Below are positions 52,024 through 63,341 of a stretch of 64,000 nucleotides of DNA, one piece after another; the stretch's first letter is position 1; every line of letters starts with the position of its first letter. The stretch comes from Vibrio sp. ES.051 (GTDB taxonomy: Bacteria > Pseudomonadota > Gammaproteobacteria > Enterobacterales > Vibrionaceae), in NCBI RefSeq assembly GCF_002563795.1, contig NZ_PDJL01000006.1, forward strand, positions 62,001-126,000, read 5' to 3'. The position numbers and the translations under genes were made by a program. Below the pieces are notes generated by a model. It did no database searches. It saw only the letters and a program-made list of their open reading frames with translations, and was not told where the DNA came from.

Positions 52024-53286
52024 TTAAAACTCTTTTTGTATCCAATTACGCAATTTATCGAAAAAGCCAGTAACAGATGAGCGTTTAGGTTCATTATAAT
52101 CGCTATCGTCGCTAGACTGCATGTCTCTTGCGTAATGAAGTAATCCAACTGCCGTAGAATGATACGGCTCTTTTACATAGTCAGTTAATCCGCTGACTTC
52201 GAGCGGTTTACCGACCCTAACTTGATTGCGGAATACACGTTCCGCACATTCTATCACTCCGTCCATTTGCGCAGCACCGCCGGTGAGTACAACCCCCGCA
52301 GCGAGATGGTGCTTTATTCCATCTTCGCGCAATTTTACCTGTACAGAGTCGATAGTTTGGTTAACCAGTCCCATAAGCTCAGAGTAACGTGGCTCAATCA
52401 CTTCTGACAACGTTTGCCGCTGCAGACTTCGCGATGGTCGCCCTCCTACGCTTGGTACATTAACCGTGTCATCCTTACTGACCAGTTCACTTAAAGCACA
52501 GCCGTATTTTACTTTTATTTCTTCAGCATCGCTCACTGGCGTACCAAAAGCAAAAGCAATATCACTAGTTACCGCATTTCCTGCGTACGAAAATACTTCT
52601 GTGTGACGTAGCGCACCACCAGTCCAGATAGCCACATCCATCGTGCCAGCGCCAATATCAACCACACACACTCCAAGCTCTCTTTCATCTTCGGTGATTA
52701 CAGCATTACTTGCAGCAAGTCCCGAAAATACAAGTTGCTCTACTTTAAGGCCGCATCGTTCTACCGCCTTAATAATATTACGTGCCATGTCATTATGACA
52801 TGAGATAAGGTGGACACTCACTTCCATTCTTACCCCAGACAAACCAAGCGGGTTTTTAATGCCCTCTTGGTAATCGATGGTGAACTCTTGTGGAATCACA
52901 TGAAGGATTCGTTGTTCATCACCGATTTTAATCGATTTTGCAGTATGGATAGCGCGGTCCATATCTTCTTGAGATACTTCCTCATCAGATATCGTACCCA
53001 TTCCTTTTTCAATTCGGCTTGCGATATGCTTACCAGACAACGAAATGAAAACTCGGCTGATCCGGCACTCGGCCATCAATTCAGCTTGATCAATTGCACG
53101 TTGTACTGATTTTACAACCGACTCTAAGTCATTCACGCCACCTTTATCCATGCCACGTGAAGGGCTACTGCCCGCACCAATAATATTAATTTGGCCGTCT
53201 GGCAGAATCTCACCCACTAGAGCTGATACGGTTGCAGTGCCTATATCAAGACCAACAATAATGTTGTCATCAGCGGCCTTAGTCAT
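52024..53286 (-). CDS. ftsA: Cell division protein FtsA
   Basis: Actin-like ATPase that anchors FtsZ filaments to the membrane. Phosphate-1 motif VGLDIGTATVSALVGEI near the start, SHS2 (1C) domain with VFISLSGKHI, phosphate-2 VVDIGAGTMDVAIW near 205, and VLTGGAAQMDG. The C-terminus FFDKLRNWIQKEF is the amphipathic membrane-targeting helix. 420 residues. The start overlaps the ftsQ end by 8 bases. Confidence 0.97.
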   Translation of the reverse strand: MTKAADDNIIVGLDIGTATVSALVGEILPDGQINIIGAGSSPSRGMDKGGVNDLESVVKSVQRAIDQAELMAECRISRVFISLSGKHIASRIEKGMGTISDEEVSQEDMDRAIHTAKSIKIGDEQRILHVIPQEFTIDYQEGIKNPLGLSGVRMEVSVHLISCHNDMARNIIKAVERCGLKVEQLVFSGLAASNAVITEDERELGVCVVDIGAGTMDVAIWTGGALRHTEVFSYAGNAVTSDIAFAFGTPVSDAEEIKVKYGCALSELVSKDDTVNVPSVGGRPSRSLQRQTLSEVIEPRYSELMGLVNQTIDSVQVKLREDGIKHHLAAGVVLTGGAAQMDGVIECAERVFRNQVRVGKPLEVSGLTDYVKEPYHSTAVGLLHYARDMQSSDDSDYNEPKRSSVTGFFDKLRNWIQKEF

Positions 53287-54061
53287 CTGTACTCTCTTTT
53301 AACTCTTGTTCAGGAAACCAACCGACTGCAGCTCCTGTATCGTACCTGAGATCGATATAACTGATTCTCTGTGTGTCACTGCCAAGCTTGTTATAGAGCG
53401 AGAAAAAACGCTCTATACGTTCAAGAAGAGACTCTTTACCGAGCTCTAATCGAATACCATTATCAAGGATTATTTGCCAAGCTCGTCGCTCGTTTAATAC
53501 CAGAGACGATATCGCTAAACCCAACTGTTGAAACTTAGGACTCAAATCACGATAAGTCTGCAAGACTTCCGGTCCACTGTCTTTGGGTCCATACAGTTTT
53601 ACTTTTTCTTCCTTGAGCAAAGCAACGTCCCCATCAAACACGTATCCATTTTTATCCAACAGTACATTGCCATTCCAGATTGCTTCAGGTTGATGCTCTG
53701 TTAAAAAAACTTTTACTGTATCTGGCCACTGCTTTCGAATGGCGGCATGCGCCACCCAAGGCAATGCTTCAACGCTTCGCTGTAATACATCAATATCCTG
53801 AGACATAAATGTACCGATGTGATCAAGTTTACTAAATGCCGCCTGAGCATCGCCAGCAGTGACATATTCCAGTTTCCCTTGAAGCACTATTTTGGAGAGA
53901 GGTAACCTTTGGTCATCCCACATCCAACTGATCGCCGAGTACAAAACAGAACTAATCAAGGTCACAACTACAAAGAAAAATAGCGCACCCAAGAGTCTCT
54001 CTTGGCGACCACGGTTATTGTCCGCGTTTAGTCGCTCGTCATTCAGTGCAATATTCAACAA
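53279..54061 (-). CDS. ftsQ: Cell division protein FtsQ
   Basis: Bitopic divisome protein bridging early and late proteins (with FtsB and FtsL). Short cytoplasmic N-terminus, one transmembrane segment (LLGALFFFVVVTLISSVLY, about 23-42), then the POTRA domain (SKIVLQGKLEYVTAGDAQAAF...) and beta domain. The frame opens with TTG TTG at 54061, with AGGAA about ten bases upstream; an in-frame TAA near 54096 and no ATG nearby make TTG the likely start. 260 residues. Confidence 0.93.
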   Translation of the reverse strand: MLNIALNDERLNADNNRGRQERLLGALFFFVVVTLISSVLYSAISWMWDDQRLPLSKIVLQGKLEYVTAGDAQAAFSKLDHIGTFMSQDIDVLQRSVEALPWVAHAAIRKQWPDTVKVFLTEHQPEAIWNGNVLLDKNGYVFDGDVALLKEEKVKLYGPKDSGPEVLQTYRDLSPKFQQLGLAISSLVLNERRAWQIILDNGIRLELGKESLLERIERFFSLYNKLGSDTQRISYIDLRYDTGAAVGWFPEQELKESTDD

Positions 54062-54242
54062 CGTCTTCGTTTCCTGACTTTTTGTCGTGTATTTTTACCC
54101 ACATAATTACGCAGAGGCAAAAGTATTGACTTTAACCTTGGGATTATACTGAGCTCTTGTAAACTATCAAACACTGATAGCAATAAATCACAACGTTATT
54201 GGTGCAAAATCGAGATCTGAGTCTTTACTTCAACAATCTGTG

Positions 54243-55700
54243 TTACCCAAGCATCTTGTTTATATTTAATTCAAGACCTGCAAGCTGTTTGGCCACTTTA
54301 CCAACATCTCCCGCACCTTGCGTTAAGATCAGGTCGCCATCTTGCATAACGTTAGCCAAAACTGACGGTAATTGTTCGATTTCAGGCACAAAAATGGGAT
54401 CGACTTTGCCTCGGCTGCGAATTGTACGACATAAAGCTCGTCCGTCCGCGCCTGCAATTGGCTTTTCACCTGCGGCATAAACATCCAACATGATTAATAC
54501 ATCAACTTGCTCTAGCACATTCGCAAAGTCATCGTATAGATCACGCGTACGGCTATAACGGTGTGGCTGAAAAATCATCACAAGACGTTTATCTTGCCAA
54601 CCGCTGCGCGCAGCATTAATGGTCACGTCCACTTCTGTAGGGTGGTGTCCGTAATCATCCACCAGCATGGCATGACCATTACCTGTATCAAACTCACCAA
54701 GATGATCAAAACGTCGTCCCGTGCCTTGCGTACCGGCCATCGCTTTTAGAATTGCATCGTCTTCAATGTCATCTTCGGTTGCAACCGCAATCGCAGCCGA
54801 CGCATTAAGTGCATTGTGGCGACCTGGAATATTCAGAGTGATATCTAAGTTAACGCCCCCTTTACGCACCACCGTAAATTTGCCTTGCTGACCTTCTTGA
54901 CGATAGTTTTGAATACGTACGTCGGCATCTTCGGAGAAGCCGTAAGTAATGACTTGACGACTAATACGTGGAATTAACTCTCGAACAACAGGGTCATCAA
55001 TACAAACGATCGCTTGGCCGTAAAACGGCAGGTTATGCAAGAAATCAATGAAGGTTTGTTTCAAGGTTTCAAAGTCACCACCATAGGTTTCCATATGGTC
55101 GGCTTCGATATTAGTCACGATGCTCACCATTGGTTGAAGGTGTAAAAATGACGCATCACTTTCGTCCGCTTCCGCGATAAGAATACGACTGGAGCCTAAA
55201 CGGGCATTAGTACCAGCGCTTTTTACTAAACCACCATTGACGAACGTAGGATCAAGGCCTGCTTCTGAATAGATTTGAGTGACTAATGCTGTGGTCGTGG
55301 TTTTACCGTGGGTACCCGCAACGGCAATACCGTGACGAAAACGCATCAGTTCCGCCAGCATTTCCGCTCGACGAACAATGGGAATACGCAACTCACGAGC
55401 CGCCATTACTTCAGGGTTTTCTTCGTTTATCGCTGTAGAAACAACGACCACACTTGCTTTTTCAACATTACTTGCCAAATGACCGATATAGACGGTTGCA
55501 CCTTTCGATACCAAACGCTCTGTCACTGGGTTTTCTGATAAATCAGAGCCGGTAATCTTATACCCTTCGTTCAAAAGAACTTCTGCAATGCCACTCATTC
55601 CCGCCCCACCAATGCCGATGAAATGGATGGATTTCACCCGGCGCATCTCTGGCACCATTGCGCGAATCTGAGCTAAGTCTTGTGTATGTTGGATAGTCAT
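54243..55700 (-). CDS. murC: UDP-N-acetylmuramate--L-alanine ligase MurC
   Basis: Cytoplasmic Mur ligase adding L-Ala to UDP-MurNAc. N-terminal Rossmann [19 protein letters not shown]-loop [12 protein letters not shown] near residue 120-131; ADESDASF; and late [10 protein letters not shown]. 485 residues. It follows murG by 23 bases. The 181 bases between murC and ftsQ hold no ddl gene, unlike E. coli where ddlB lies there. Confidence 0.97.
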   Translation of the reverse strand: MTIQHTQDLAQIRAMVPEMRRVKSIHFIGIGGAGMSGIAEVLLNEGYKITGSDLSENPVTERLVSKGATVYIGHLASNVEKASVVVVSTAINEENPEVMAARELRIPIVRRAEMLAELMRFRHGIAVAGTHGKTTTTALVTQIYSEAGLDPTFVNGGLVKSAGTNARLGSSRILIAEADESDASFLHLQPMVSIVTNIEADHMETYGGDFETLKQTFIDFLHNLPFYGQAIVCIDDPVVRELIPRISRQVITYGFSEDADVRIQNYRQEGQQGKFTVVRKGGVNLDITLNIPGRHNALNASAAIAVATEDDIEDDAILKAMAGTQGTGRRFDHLGEFDTGNGHAMLVDDYGHHPTEVDVTINAARSGWQDKRLVMIFQPHRYSRTRDLYDDFANVLEQVDVLIMLDVYAAGEKPIAGADGRALCRTIRSRGKVDPIFVPEIEQLPSVLANVMQDGDLILTQGAGDVGKVAKQLAGLELNINKMLG

Positions 55701-55723
55701 GAATGTTAATTCTCAATAATTCG

Positions 55724-56791
55724 TTAACGCTTTTCAGTCAAAGCGACAATGGCTTGCGCGACAATTTTGTCAGCGTCTAACTTTGCAGCTGCACGTGCTT
55801 TTTGAGCCATCGACAGTAAAGCAGGACGATCCAACTGTTGGATCTGCTGCGTCAAAGATTCAACGGTTAAATCTGGTTGTTCTATCATTTTCGCTGCGCC
55901 GCATTCTACTAAATGATCGGCGTTCAGCGCTTGTTGACGGTCTTTATGCATAAACGGAATGAAAATAGCACCCACGCCTGCCGCTGATACTTCAGAAACG
56001 GTTAATGCTCCTGAACGACAAACCAAAAGGTCAGCCCACGTATAGGCTTCGGCAACATCGTCAATAAACTCAGTAACTTCTGCGTTTACCACATTAAGAG
56101 CTTGGTACGAATTATTCACTTCATCTGCGGAACCTTTACCCGCTTGATGACGAATACAGTAGTCGCCGCCCAGTTTTGCCATCACTTCTGGCAGAGTTTG
56201 ATTAAGAATACGAGCGCCTTGGCTACCGCCCATCACCAGAATACGAATCGGACCTTGACGATCTTGCATTCGCTCTGCTGGCGCTTCTAATCTTGTTAGA
56301 TCTTCACGCACTGGGTTGCCGACTACCTCAGCTGCAGGGAACGCGCCAGGAAACGCCTGAAAGACTTTCTTGGCAATTTTTGATAGCCATTGGTTTGTCA
56401 AACCCGCAACCGCATTTTGTTCGTGCAGAACAACAGGAATACCACTCAGCCAAGCCGCAATGCCACCAGGACCACTCACATAACCGCCCATACCTAACAC
56501 GGCATCAGGTTTCCAACGTTTCATGTGCGCGCGCGCTTGCATGATGGCATTGATGATTTGAAATGGCGCCGCAAGAAGACGTTTAACGCCTTGACCTCGT
56601 AAGCCTTTGACTTGAATAAAGTCGATTTCAATACCATGTTTTGGCACCAAATCTGCTTCCATTCGATCCGCAGTCCCTAACCAACGGATCTCCCAGCCTT
56701 GCTCTTGCAGTTGCTTAGCGACGGCTAATCCTGGAAACACGTGACCGCCAGTACCACCAGCCATCACCATCAAACGTTTATTTTGTTTCAT
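55724..56791 (-). CDS. murG: MurG N-acetylglucosaminyl transferase
   Basis: Membrane-associated GT-B glycosyltransferase that adds GlcNAc to lipid I to make lipid II. N-terminal glycine loop [16 protein letters not shown] (about 10-25), [22 protein letters not shown] near 190, and the nucleotide-binding [14 protein letters not shown] in the C-terminal domain. 355 residues. Starts 14 bases inside the end of ftsW. Confidence 0.97.
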   Translation of the reverse strand: MKQNKRLMVMAGGTGGHVFPGLAVAKQLQEQGWEIRWLGTADRMEADLVPKHGIEIDFIQVKGLRGQGVKRLLAAPFQIINAIMQARAHMKRWKPDAVLGMGGYVSGPGGIAAWLSGIPVVLHEQNAVAGLTNQWLSKIAKKVFQAFPGAFPAAEVVGNPVREDLTRLEAPAERMQDRQGPIRILVMGGSQGARILNQTLPEVMAKLGGDYCIRHQAGKGSADEVNNSYQALNVVNAEVTEFIDDVAEAYTWADLLVCRSGALTVSEVSAAGVGAIFIPFMHKDRQQALNADHLVECGAAKMIEQPDLTVESLTQQIQQLDRPALLSMAQKARAAAKLDADKIVAQAIVALTEKR

Positions 56792-57974
56792 TAGTTTGTC
56801 GTTCTGATTGTTGTTGCTCGCATTTCAAGCGGCGTTCATGATCGATTCGTAGCAATATGGATACTGCAACGGACATAATTATCAGACTGGAACCACCATA
56901 ACTGATTAGTGGGAGTGTCAGACCTTTGGTTGGAACAATACCGGCTGCAGCGCCGACGTTGACCAAAGTTTGGAACGCAAACCAAATACCGATACCAAAA
57001 GCTAAGTAACCACCGAATATTTCACCTTCTTCAAACGCACGCTTGCCGATGTAAACCGCTTTGAGGACCAAGCTAAATATCAACATCAATACAAGCACGA
57101 CGCCAACAAAACCCAGCTCTTCCGCCAGTACAGCAAAGACAAAGTCGGTATGCGCTTCTGGTAGGTATTCGAGTTTTTGAATTGAGTTTCCTAAGCCTTG
57201 CCCAAACCACTCTCCGCGACCAAACGCCATCAAAGATTGCGTAAGCTGATAACCACTACCAAATGGGTCCTCCCAAGGATCGAGGAAAGACGTAACCCGC
57301 CGCATCCGATAAGGCTCAATTAAAATCAATCCCACGACTGCGCTTATACCTGCAATCATCAACGCAAGAAATTGAGTGAGCTTCGCACCTGCGATAAACA
57401 GCATGCCAAATAGTGTCACCAACATCACGACGACCGTACCTAAGTCTGGTTGTCCAAGTAACAATACCGCAAAGAACGCAAACATCATGATTGGCTTCAT
57501 AAAACCACCGAAGAAGGTTTGTCGTACTTCGTCTTGTTTTCGTACTAAATAACCAGACATAAAGATAAACAGCGATAGCTTCGCCACCTCCGCTGGCTGA
57601 AGGTTAAACAACCCCAACGATATCCAGCGGGACGCTCCATTGACTGACTTACCAGCCACAAGCACAATAATAAGCAATGCAAAGGAAAGCCAAAGTAAAT
57701 AGTGACTTTTCTTAAACCATTCTTGTAATGGCACTTGCAAAATAACCGCCGCTGTACACAATGCCAACACAAGAAAAGTGGCATGACGGAACATGAAGTG
57801 AAACGGCTGATCCGTTAATCGTGAGCTAATAGGAAATGATGCCGAGGTGACCATAACCAAACCAGTCAACATCAAACCCAGCGTAATCCACACTAACTGA
57901 CGATCAAACATCGCTTCTGGAGCAGGATGTTTGAGCCAATTGCCAATACTGCGTTTAACGTTACCTAAACCCAC
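56778..57974 (-). CDS. ftsW: Cell division glycosyltransferase FtsW
   Basis: SEDS-family peptidoglycan polymerase of the divisome, partner of FtsI. About ten transmembrane segments. Conserved SEDS elements: the ASRWI-x-LG motif near residue 123, QPDLGT near 185, LDPW followed by [39 protein letters not shown], and the C-terminal [15 protein letters not shown]. 398 residues. Overlaps murG by 14 bases and lies 18 bases after murD. Confidence 0.97.
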   Translation of the reverse strand: MGLGNVKRSIGNWLKHPAPEAMFDRQLVWITLGLMLTGLVMVTSASFPISSRLTDQPFHFMFRHATFLVLALCTAAVILQVPLQEWFKKSHYLLWLSFALLIIVLVAGKSVNGASRWISLGLFNLQPAEVAKLSLFIFMSGYLVRKQDEVRQTFFGGFMKPIMMFAFFAVLLLGQPDLGTVVVMLVTLFGMLFIAGAKLTQFLALMIAGISAVVGLILIEPYRMRRVTSFLDPWEDPFGSGYQLTQSLMAFGRGEWFGQGLGNSIQKLEYLPEAHTDFVFAVLAEELGFVGVVLVLMLIFSLVLKAVYIGKRAFEEGEIFGGYLAFGIGIWFAFQTLVNVGAAAGIVPTKGLTLPLISYGGSSLIIMSVAVSILLRIDHERRLKCEQQQSERQTNETK

Positions 57975-57992
57975 AAAGTCTGTAACCTTTAA

Positions 57993-59306
57993 TTATGCAT
58001 ATTTCTGAGCAAGAGCAGCGAAAGCATCGCCTCTTGCCATAAAGTTGTCGAATTGATCAAAGCTAGCACATGCTGGAGATAGCATCACCATATCGCCAGA
58101 TTTTAACTGTGAAGTTACATGCAGAATCACATCTTCCATGGTGTTGAACCGCATTGCTGATTCATGCAATGGCATAAAATCATCGCCATCGACACCAAAA
58201 CAGCATAACTGTAAATTGAGCGCTGCGAAGATCGGTTTTAATGGGGTGAAGTCAGCACCTTTAGCGACACCGCCCACCAATAAATACAACTTCCCCGTCA
58301 ACTCCAATCCTGATAACGCTGCCATCGTGCTCGCAATGTTAGTGGCTTTAGAATCATTCACCCATTTGACACCTTGATTATCCGCAACCAGCTGGCATCG
58401 GTGTGTCAGTCCCGTGTAATTTTTTAGTGCATTCAATGCGTTGTGATAATCGATACCTACCGCTTTTAATAAAGCGAGGGCCACCAAGGAATTTGCTAAG
58501 TTGTGTTTTCCGACAAACTTAAGCTCATTACTTGCAACCACACGTTGGCCATGGTCGAGCAACCAAGTGCAATGGTCCTCCTCTTCTAAACCAAAATCCT
58601 GATTATCACTGCCAAATGCCACTATTGGCATCTCTGCATCAGGAAAAGTTTCTGGATCATCACGATTAACGATGGCGAGCTCCGCATTATCAAAAATACG
58701 CAATTTCGCTTGTCGATAATCTGCCATGCCTTGATAGCGATCCATATGATCTTCAGAGAGATTAAGGAATGCGGCTGCTTTTAGTTTCAAGCTTGACGTT
58801 GTTTCCAACTGGAAACTTGAGAGCTCAAGCACATACAAATCCGCGTCTTGTTCTAGTAAATCCAGAGCCGGAACACCGAGGTTGCCACCCACACCGACAT
58901 CCAAACCAGAAGCTTTTGCCATCACGCCCGTGAGATCGGTTACCGTACTCTTACCGTTGGAGCCAGTAATCGCCACAACGGGTTTATTAACCGCCCAAGC
59001 AAACAACTCGATATCACCAACCACTGGTGTGTCTTGTGCTAACACGGCTTGGATTTGTGGTGTCGCTAGAGCAACTCCAGGATTAGTCACGACGAGATCG
59101 GCTTCAGTAAGCCACTCCGTATTCCAACCGCCACTATGCAGTTGAACATTGTCAGGAAGATGTTCAACTCCCGGAGGGTTTGCTCGCGTATCAATCACTT
59201 TAACCACTAGCTGTGGCTGATTTGTTCTGAGGTGTTTAACGACAGAGAGCCCGGTAATACCGAGCCCTACGACGACGACACTATGTATGTTTTGCCAACG
59301 TTCCAT
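57993..59306 (-). CDS. murD: UDP-N-acetylmuramoyl-L-alanine--D-glutamate ligase MurD
   Basis: Adds D-Glu to UDP-MurNAc-L-Ala. N-terminal [18 protein letters not shown]-loop [15 protein letters not shown] (about 110-125), [11 protein letters not shown], and [14 protein letters not shown] in the C-terminal part. 437 residues. ATG at 59306. Confidence 0.97.
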   Translation of the reverse strand: MERWQNIHSVVVVGLGITGLSVVKHLRTNQPQLVVKVIDTRANPPGVEHLPDNVQLHSGGWNTEWLTEADLVVTNPGVALATPQIQAVLAQDTPVVGDIELFAWAVNKPVVAITGSNGKSTVTDLTGVMAKASGLDVGVGGNLGVPALDLLEQDADLYVLELSSFQLETTSSLKLKAAAFLNLSEDHMDRYQGMADYRQAKLRIFDNAELAIVNRDDPETFPDAEMPIVAFGSDNQDFGLEEEDHCTWLLDHGQRVVASNELKFVGKHNLANSLVALALLKAVGIDYHNALNALKNYTGLTHRCQLVADNQGVKWVNDSKATNIASTMAALSGLELTGKLYLLVGGVAKGADFTPLKPIFAALNLQLCCFGVDGDDFMPLHESAMRFNTMEDVILHVTSQLKSGDMVMLSPACASFDQFDNFMARGDAFAALAQKYA

Positions 59307-59348
59307 ATTTGATCACACTGTTGTATAACTTATTCTTGGAAAATGCGA

Positions 59349-60431
59349 TTAACGCACTTTCAGTGTTGCAAGGCCAATCAGAACAAGAACAATAGAAATA
59401 ATCCAGAAGCGCACGATTACGCGAGGTTCTGGCCAACCTTTCAGTTCATAGTGGTGGTGAATTGGTGCCATGCGAAAAATACGCTGACCACGCAGTTTGT
59501 AAGAACCGACTTGAAGAATAACCGACAGCGTTTCCATCACAAACACACCGCCCATGATCACCAATACCAATTCTTGACGAACCAATACGGCGATAGTGCC
59601 AAGTGCACCACCGAGCGCTAGTGAGCCAACATCACCCATAAATACTTGTGCTGGATATGTGTTGAACCACAAGAAGCCAAGACCTGCCCCCACTATCGCC
59701 GTACAGGCAACAACCAGCTCAGACGCGTGAGGTAAGTATGGAATATGTAGGTATTCAGAGAAGTTAACGTTACCTGTTGCCCATGCAATCACAGCAAAGC
59801 CTGCCGCAACCAACACGGTTGGCATGATAGCTAAACCATCGAGACCATCGGTTAGGTTTACCGCGTTACTCGTCCCCACAATCACGAAGTAAGTCAGAAT
59901 GATGTACATCAGCCCGAGTTGAGGCATCACATCTTTGAAAAAGGGCACCACTAATTGAGTCGCTGCCGTATCTTTGCCATACACATAAAGTGCAAACGCC
60001 ACCACAAAAGCAATCAACGACTGCCAAAAGTATTTCCAGCGCGCAACCAGACCATCGGTATTTTTGCGGACCACTTTGCGATAATCATCGACAAACCCGA
60101 CCGCACCGTAGCCGAGCAATACGGTCAACACAGCCCACACGTACGGATTGGATAAGTCGGTCCATAATAAAATCGTGACCGAAATTGCTGCTAAGATCAT
60201 GATACCGCCCATTGTTGGAGTACCACGCTTACTAAAGTGGGATTCTGGACCTTCGTTACGTACAACCTGACCAATTTGCAGCATTTGCAAACGCTTAATC
60301 ATAATTGGCCCCATCCATAGTGACAGACCTAATGCTGTTAATACGCTTAAAATTGCTCGAAAAGACAGGTATTCAAATAACCGGAAAAAAGACAGATATG
60401 GCTGTAGCAGTTCGGCAAGCCAAATAATCAT
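59349..60431 (-). CDS. mraY: MraY phospho-MurNAc-pentapeptide translocase
   Basis: Integral membrane enzyme making lipid I from UDP-MurNAc-pentapeptide and undecaprenyl phosphate. Ten transmembrane segments; conserved GTPTMGG near residue 70, FVDDYRKV (catalytic Asp pair) near 115, [13 protein letters not shown] near 190-203, [12 protein letters not shown] near 265, and [13 protein letters not shown] near 325. 360 residues, as in E. coli. Start overlaps the murF stop in TAATG. Confidence 0.98.
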   Translation of the reverse strand: MIIWLAELLQPYLSFFRLFEYLSFRAILSVLTALGLSLWMGPIMIKRLQMLQIGQVVRNEGPESHFSKRGTPTMGGIMILAAISVTILLWTDLSNPYVWAVLTVLLGYGAVGFVDDYRKVVRKNTDGLVARWKYFWQSLIAFVVAFALYVYGKDTAATQLVVPFFKDVMPQLGLMYIILTYFVIVGTSNAVNLTDGLDGLAIMPTVLVAAGFAVIAWATGNVNFSEYLHIPYLPHASELVVACTAIVGAGLGFLWFNTYPAQVFMGDVGSLALGGALGTIAVLVRQELVLVIMGGVFVMETLSVILQVGSYKLRGQRIFRMAPIHHHYELKGWPEPRVIVRFWIISIVLVLIGLATLKVR

Positions 60432-61795
60432 TAATAATACTCCTTCAAAGCAGCAGCGACTTCAAACATACGAGCACCGTTCGCTCCCTTAACCAAAATA
60501 GTATGGTGTTCAGGAACGGCTTGGTCTAGATGCTGCTTGATGTATTCAATCAACTCTTGATGCGTCTCAAAGTGAATGCCTTGGCAAAGCTCGCTAATAA
60601 CCTTGGCGTGTGCACCATATGTGAGGACATGTTCAAATTTTTGTGGGGCAGCATATTCCCCGACTTGACAATGAAGTGCAAGACTTTCCTCGCCCAATTC
60701 CGCCATATTACCTAAAATTAGCCAACGTTGACCTTGGAAACACGCCAATAGATCGACAGCGGCTTTCATTGCCGGCACGCTCGCATTGTAGCTATCATCA
60801 ATCAATTTGATCTTTTCACTCAATTGTTCCACTTCCACCCGGCCTTTCACCTTATTCAAATGCTTAAGCCCAATGCGAACTTCTTCCCACGTTGCGCCCA
60901 TTTGTAGTGCGATGATAACTGCCGCAATGGCGTTTGCGACGTTGTGTTGACCAATAATACCCAGAGAGAGTTCAATTTCTTGTGAGCCTGTTGCGATATG
61001 CAGCTTAAAGCTCGCCTCACCTGCGGCATTCATCACAATATTTGAAGCATAAAAATCGGCACTTGAATTCGTTTGTGAGAACGTGATGACTTGCTTACCC
61101 GCCAGTACGCTTTCCCACTTTGTTTCGCCATTGCTGTCTAAATTGACAATCGCAACACCACCTGCAGAAAGACCTTGGTAGATTTCACCTTTGGCTTGTT
61201 TCACACCCTCGATAGAACCAAAACCTTCAAGATGCGCGGCGGCTACATTATTCACTAACGCGATATCTGGTTTTACTAACTGCGTCGTGTAAGCAATTTC
61301 ACCGATATGGTTAGCACCAAGCTCAATCACGGCATAATCGTCATCCTGCTGAGAGCGCAATAACGTCAACGGAACACCAATATCATTATTGAAGTTACCT
61401 GCAGTAAACAGCACTTTACCTTTCAATTGCAGAATGCTCGCGACCATTTCTTTGACGGTTGTTTTACCGCAACTGCCTGTGATGGCAATGGTAGGTGTTT
61501 GGCAAGTTTGATGCACCCAAGAGGCTAACTCACCCAGAGCCATTTTGGTGTCCGACACCACGACTTGTGGCACATTCACATCTAGACGTTTTTGTACGAG
61601 TAAAGCACCAGCGCCTGCATCCACCGCTTGTTGGCAAAAGTTGTGCGCGTCAAAGCGCTCACCCACCAACGCAAAAAATAAAGCACCGTTGTCAATCGCT
61701 CGTGTATCAGTAGAAACCGCGTCGATAACCAGATCGTTACCGAATAGCTCACCGCGAGTGATGTTGGCAATTTGAGATAACGTTACTTTGATCAT
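60431..61795 (-). CDS. murF: MurF D-Ala-D-Ala adding enzyme
   Basis: Ligates D-Ala-D-Ala to UDP-MurNAc-tripeptide. P-loop [18 protein letters not shown] (about 105-122), [27 protein letters not shown], and [14 protein letters not shown]. 454 residues. The start overlaps the murE stop by 4 bases (ATGA). Confidence 0.97.
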   Translation of the reverse strand: MIKVTLSQIANITRGELFGNDLVIDAVSTDTRAIDNGALFFALVGERFDAHNFCQQAVDAGAGALLVQKRLDVNVPQVVVSDTKMALGELASWVHQTCQTPTIAITGSCGKTTVKEMVASILQLKGKVLFTAGNFNNDIGVPLTLLRSQQDDDYAVIELGANHIGEIAYTTQLVKPDIALVNNVAAAHLEGFGSIEGVKQAKGEIYQGLSAGGVAIVNLDSNGETKWESVLAGKQVITFSQTNSSADFYASNIVMNAAGEASFKLHIATGSQEIELSLGIIGQHNVANAIAAVIIALQMGATWEEVRIGLKHLNKVKGRVEVEQLSEKIKLIDDSYNASVPAMKAAVDLLACFQGQRWLILGNMAELGEESLALHCQVGEYAAPQKFEHVLTYGAHAKVISELCQGIHFETHQELIEYIKQHLDQAVPEHHTILVKGANGARMFEVAAALKEYY

Positions 61796-63273
61796 GAGGA
61801 CAATCCTAAAAGCTGCATAGCGGACTCGCGGTCGGAGTAATGAATCGTTTCACCATTACGAATTTGATAGTCTTCGTGGCCCTTACCCGCTAACAAGATG
61901 ATGTCTTTTGGCGAGGCATTTTCAACGGCATAAGACAGCGCTTTGAAACGGTCATGCTGAATGATCGCTTCGGCAGGTTTTAACAGCCCAGCCAGCATGT
62001 CTTTTACAATCTGAGCCGGATCTTCGCTGCGTGGGTTATCATCCGTCAAAACGACTTTATCACCAAGACGCTCTGCAATTTCCGCCATCATTGGGCGTTT
62101 TCCTGCATCACGGTCACCACCGCAACCAAAAATAGCCCAGAGCTGCCCCTCACAGTGGACTCGTAAAGCTTGCAGTGCTTTTTCTAGTGCGTCAGGCGTG
62201 TGGGCATAATCGACCACGACCTTGGCACGACGCTCAGCTTGGAATAACTCCATTCGGCCTAGCACGGGTTGCAGTTGACCTACGGTAGCGAGTAACGCTT
62301 GCTTATCCATACCCAAACTTAACAAGGTCGCAAAAGCGAGCATTAAATTGGTTGCGTTAAACTCACCTATCAGTGGCGCGTGCAATTGACCTGAGCCAAA
62401 TTTACCATCGAATTGGATAGTAATCCCCGACTCCGCGTAACTGACATCCGTCGCCCATATCGCACTCTCAAATTCAGTGTTCGGCTTGAGCGAAACCGCA
62501 ATCGCATTGCTTAACTGCATCGCCCATGCATGACCGACTTTGTCATCGATATTGATAATGGCATGTTCACATTGATGTTGCGTAAACAACCCCAACTTTG
62601 CATTGGCGTACTCTTCCATCGTGCCATGGTAATCTAGGTGGTCACGACTTAGGTTAGTAAACACACCCGCCGCAAATGACAACGCCTTGACACGACCTTG
62701 CGTTAAGCCATGAGAAGAGACTTCTAGCGCTGTGTATGTGGCTTGTTGATTGGCGAGAGAGGAGAGCGTTTTCTGAATTTCAACGGCATTCCCCGTTGTA
62801 TTCGCGACTTGCTGTAAATTGTCGAGAAAACCATTTCCCGTCGTGCCCATCACTGCCGCTTTGTGGCCAAGTCGCTCTAACCATTGCGCAATCAGCTGAG
62901 TAATGGTGGTTTTACCATTCGTTCCGGTTACGCCAATGAGTTCCATCTCAGGGTAAGCGTAAAGCTGCCCAGCTATGTTAGATAAACATTTATCTAAAGC
63001 ATCGAGGTAAATAACTGGGATATTATCGACAATCTCAATTGTACCATGCGTTTTTGCATCACACGCTTGAGCAAGAACCGCATTCGCCCCCTGCTTAATC
63101 GCCGGTGCAATAAACTTACGCCCATCCACAACGTGGCCAATAACCGCAACAAACGTGGTTCCAGACTCAACTCTTCGACTGTCGAGTTCCAATTGAGAAA
63201 CAAGAACGGACGATAATTTAGGGCAGTCGACCCAAGGGGAAAGCAGTACGTCCATACTGATGGCTTTAGTCAT
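61792..63273 (-). CDS. murE: MurE UDP-MurNAc-tripeptide synthetase
   Basis: Adds the third stem residue. P-loop [13 protein letters not shown] near residue 115-127; lysine-bearing SHGLTQGRV; and the DNPRSEDP motif near 405, whose DNPR is the meso-diaminopimelate signature, so this Vibrio builds a DAP-type wall consistent with dapB in the window. 493 residues. ATG at 63273, GGAG seven bases upstream. Confidence 0.97.
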   Translation of the reverse strand: MTKAISMDVLLSPWVDCPKLSSVLVSQLELDSRRVESGTTFVAVIGHVVDGRKFIAPAIKQGANAVLAQACDAKTHGTIEIVDNIPVIYLDALDKCLSNIAGQLYAYPEMELIGVTGTNGKTTITQLIAQWLERLGHKAAVMGTTGNGFLDNLQQVANTTGNAVEIQKTLSSLANQQATYTALEVSSHGLTQGRVKALSFAAGVFTNLSRDHLDYHGTMEEYANAKLGLFTQHQCEHAIINIDDKVGHAWAMQLSNAIAVSLKPNTEFESAIWATDVSYAESGITIQFDGKFGSGQLHAPLIGEFNATNLMLAFATLLSLGMDKQALLATVGQLQPVLGRMELFQAERRAKVVVDYAHTPDALEKALQALRVHCEGQLWAIFGCGGDRDAGKRPMMAEIAERLGDKVVLTDDNPRSEDPAQIVKDMLAGLLKPAEAIIQHDRFKALSYAVENASPKDIILLAGKGHEDYQIRNGETIHYSDRESAMQLLGLSS

Positions 63274-63319
63274 ATTTGTTCTCCGAGCTTGAGCTCAGGT
63301 TTTCTTCATTTTGTTTGCT

Positions 63320-63341
63320 CAGTAAGCCACTCGGCTTACTG
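63320..63341 (-). other. Hairpin at the ftsI stop codon
   Basis: CAGTAAGCC (63320-63328), loop ACTC, GGCTTACTG (63333-63341): a perfect 9-bp stem covering the ftsI stop (63336-63338). On the minus strand no T run follows, so it is not a normal terminator. It stands about 50 bases before murE. Confidence 0.65.
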
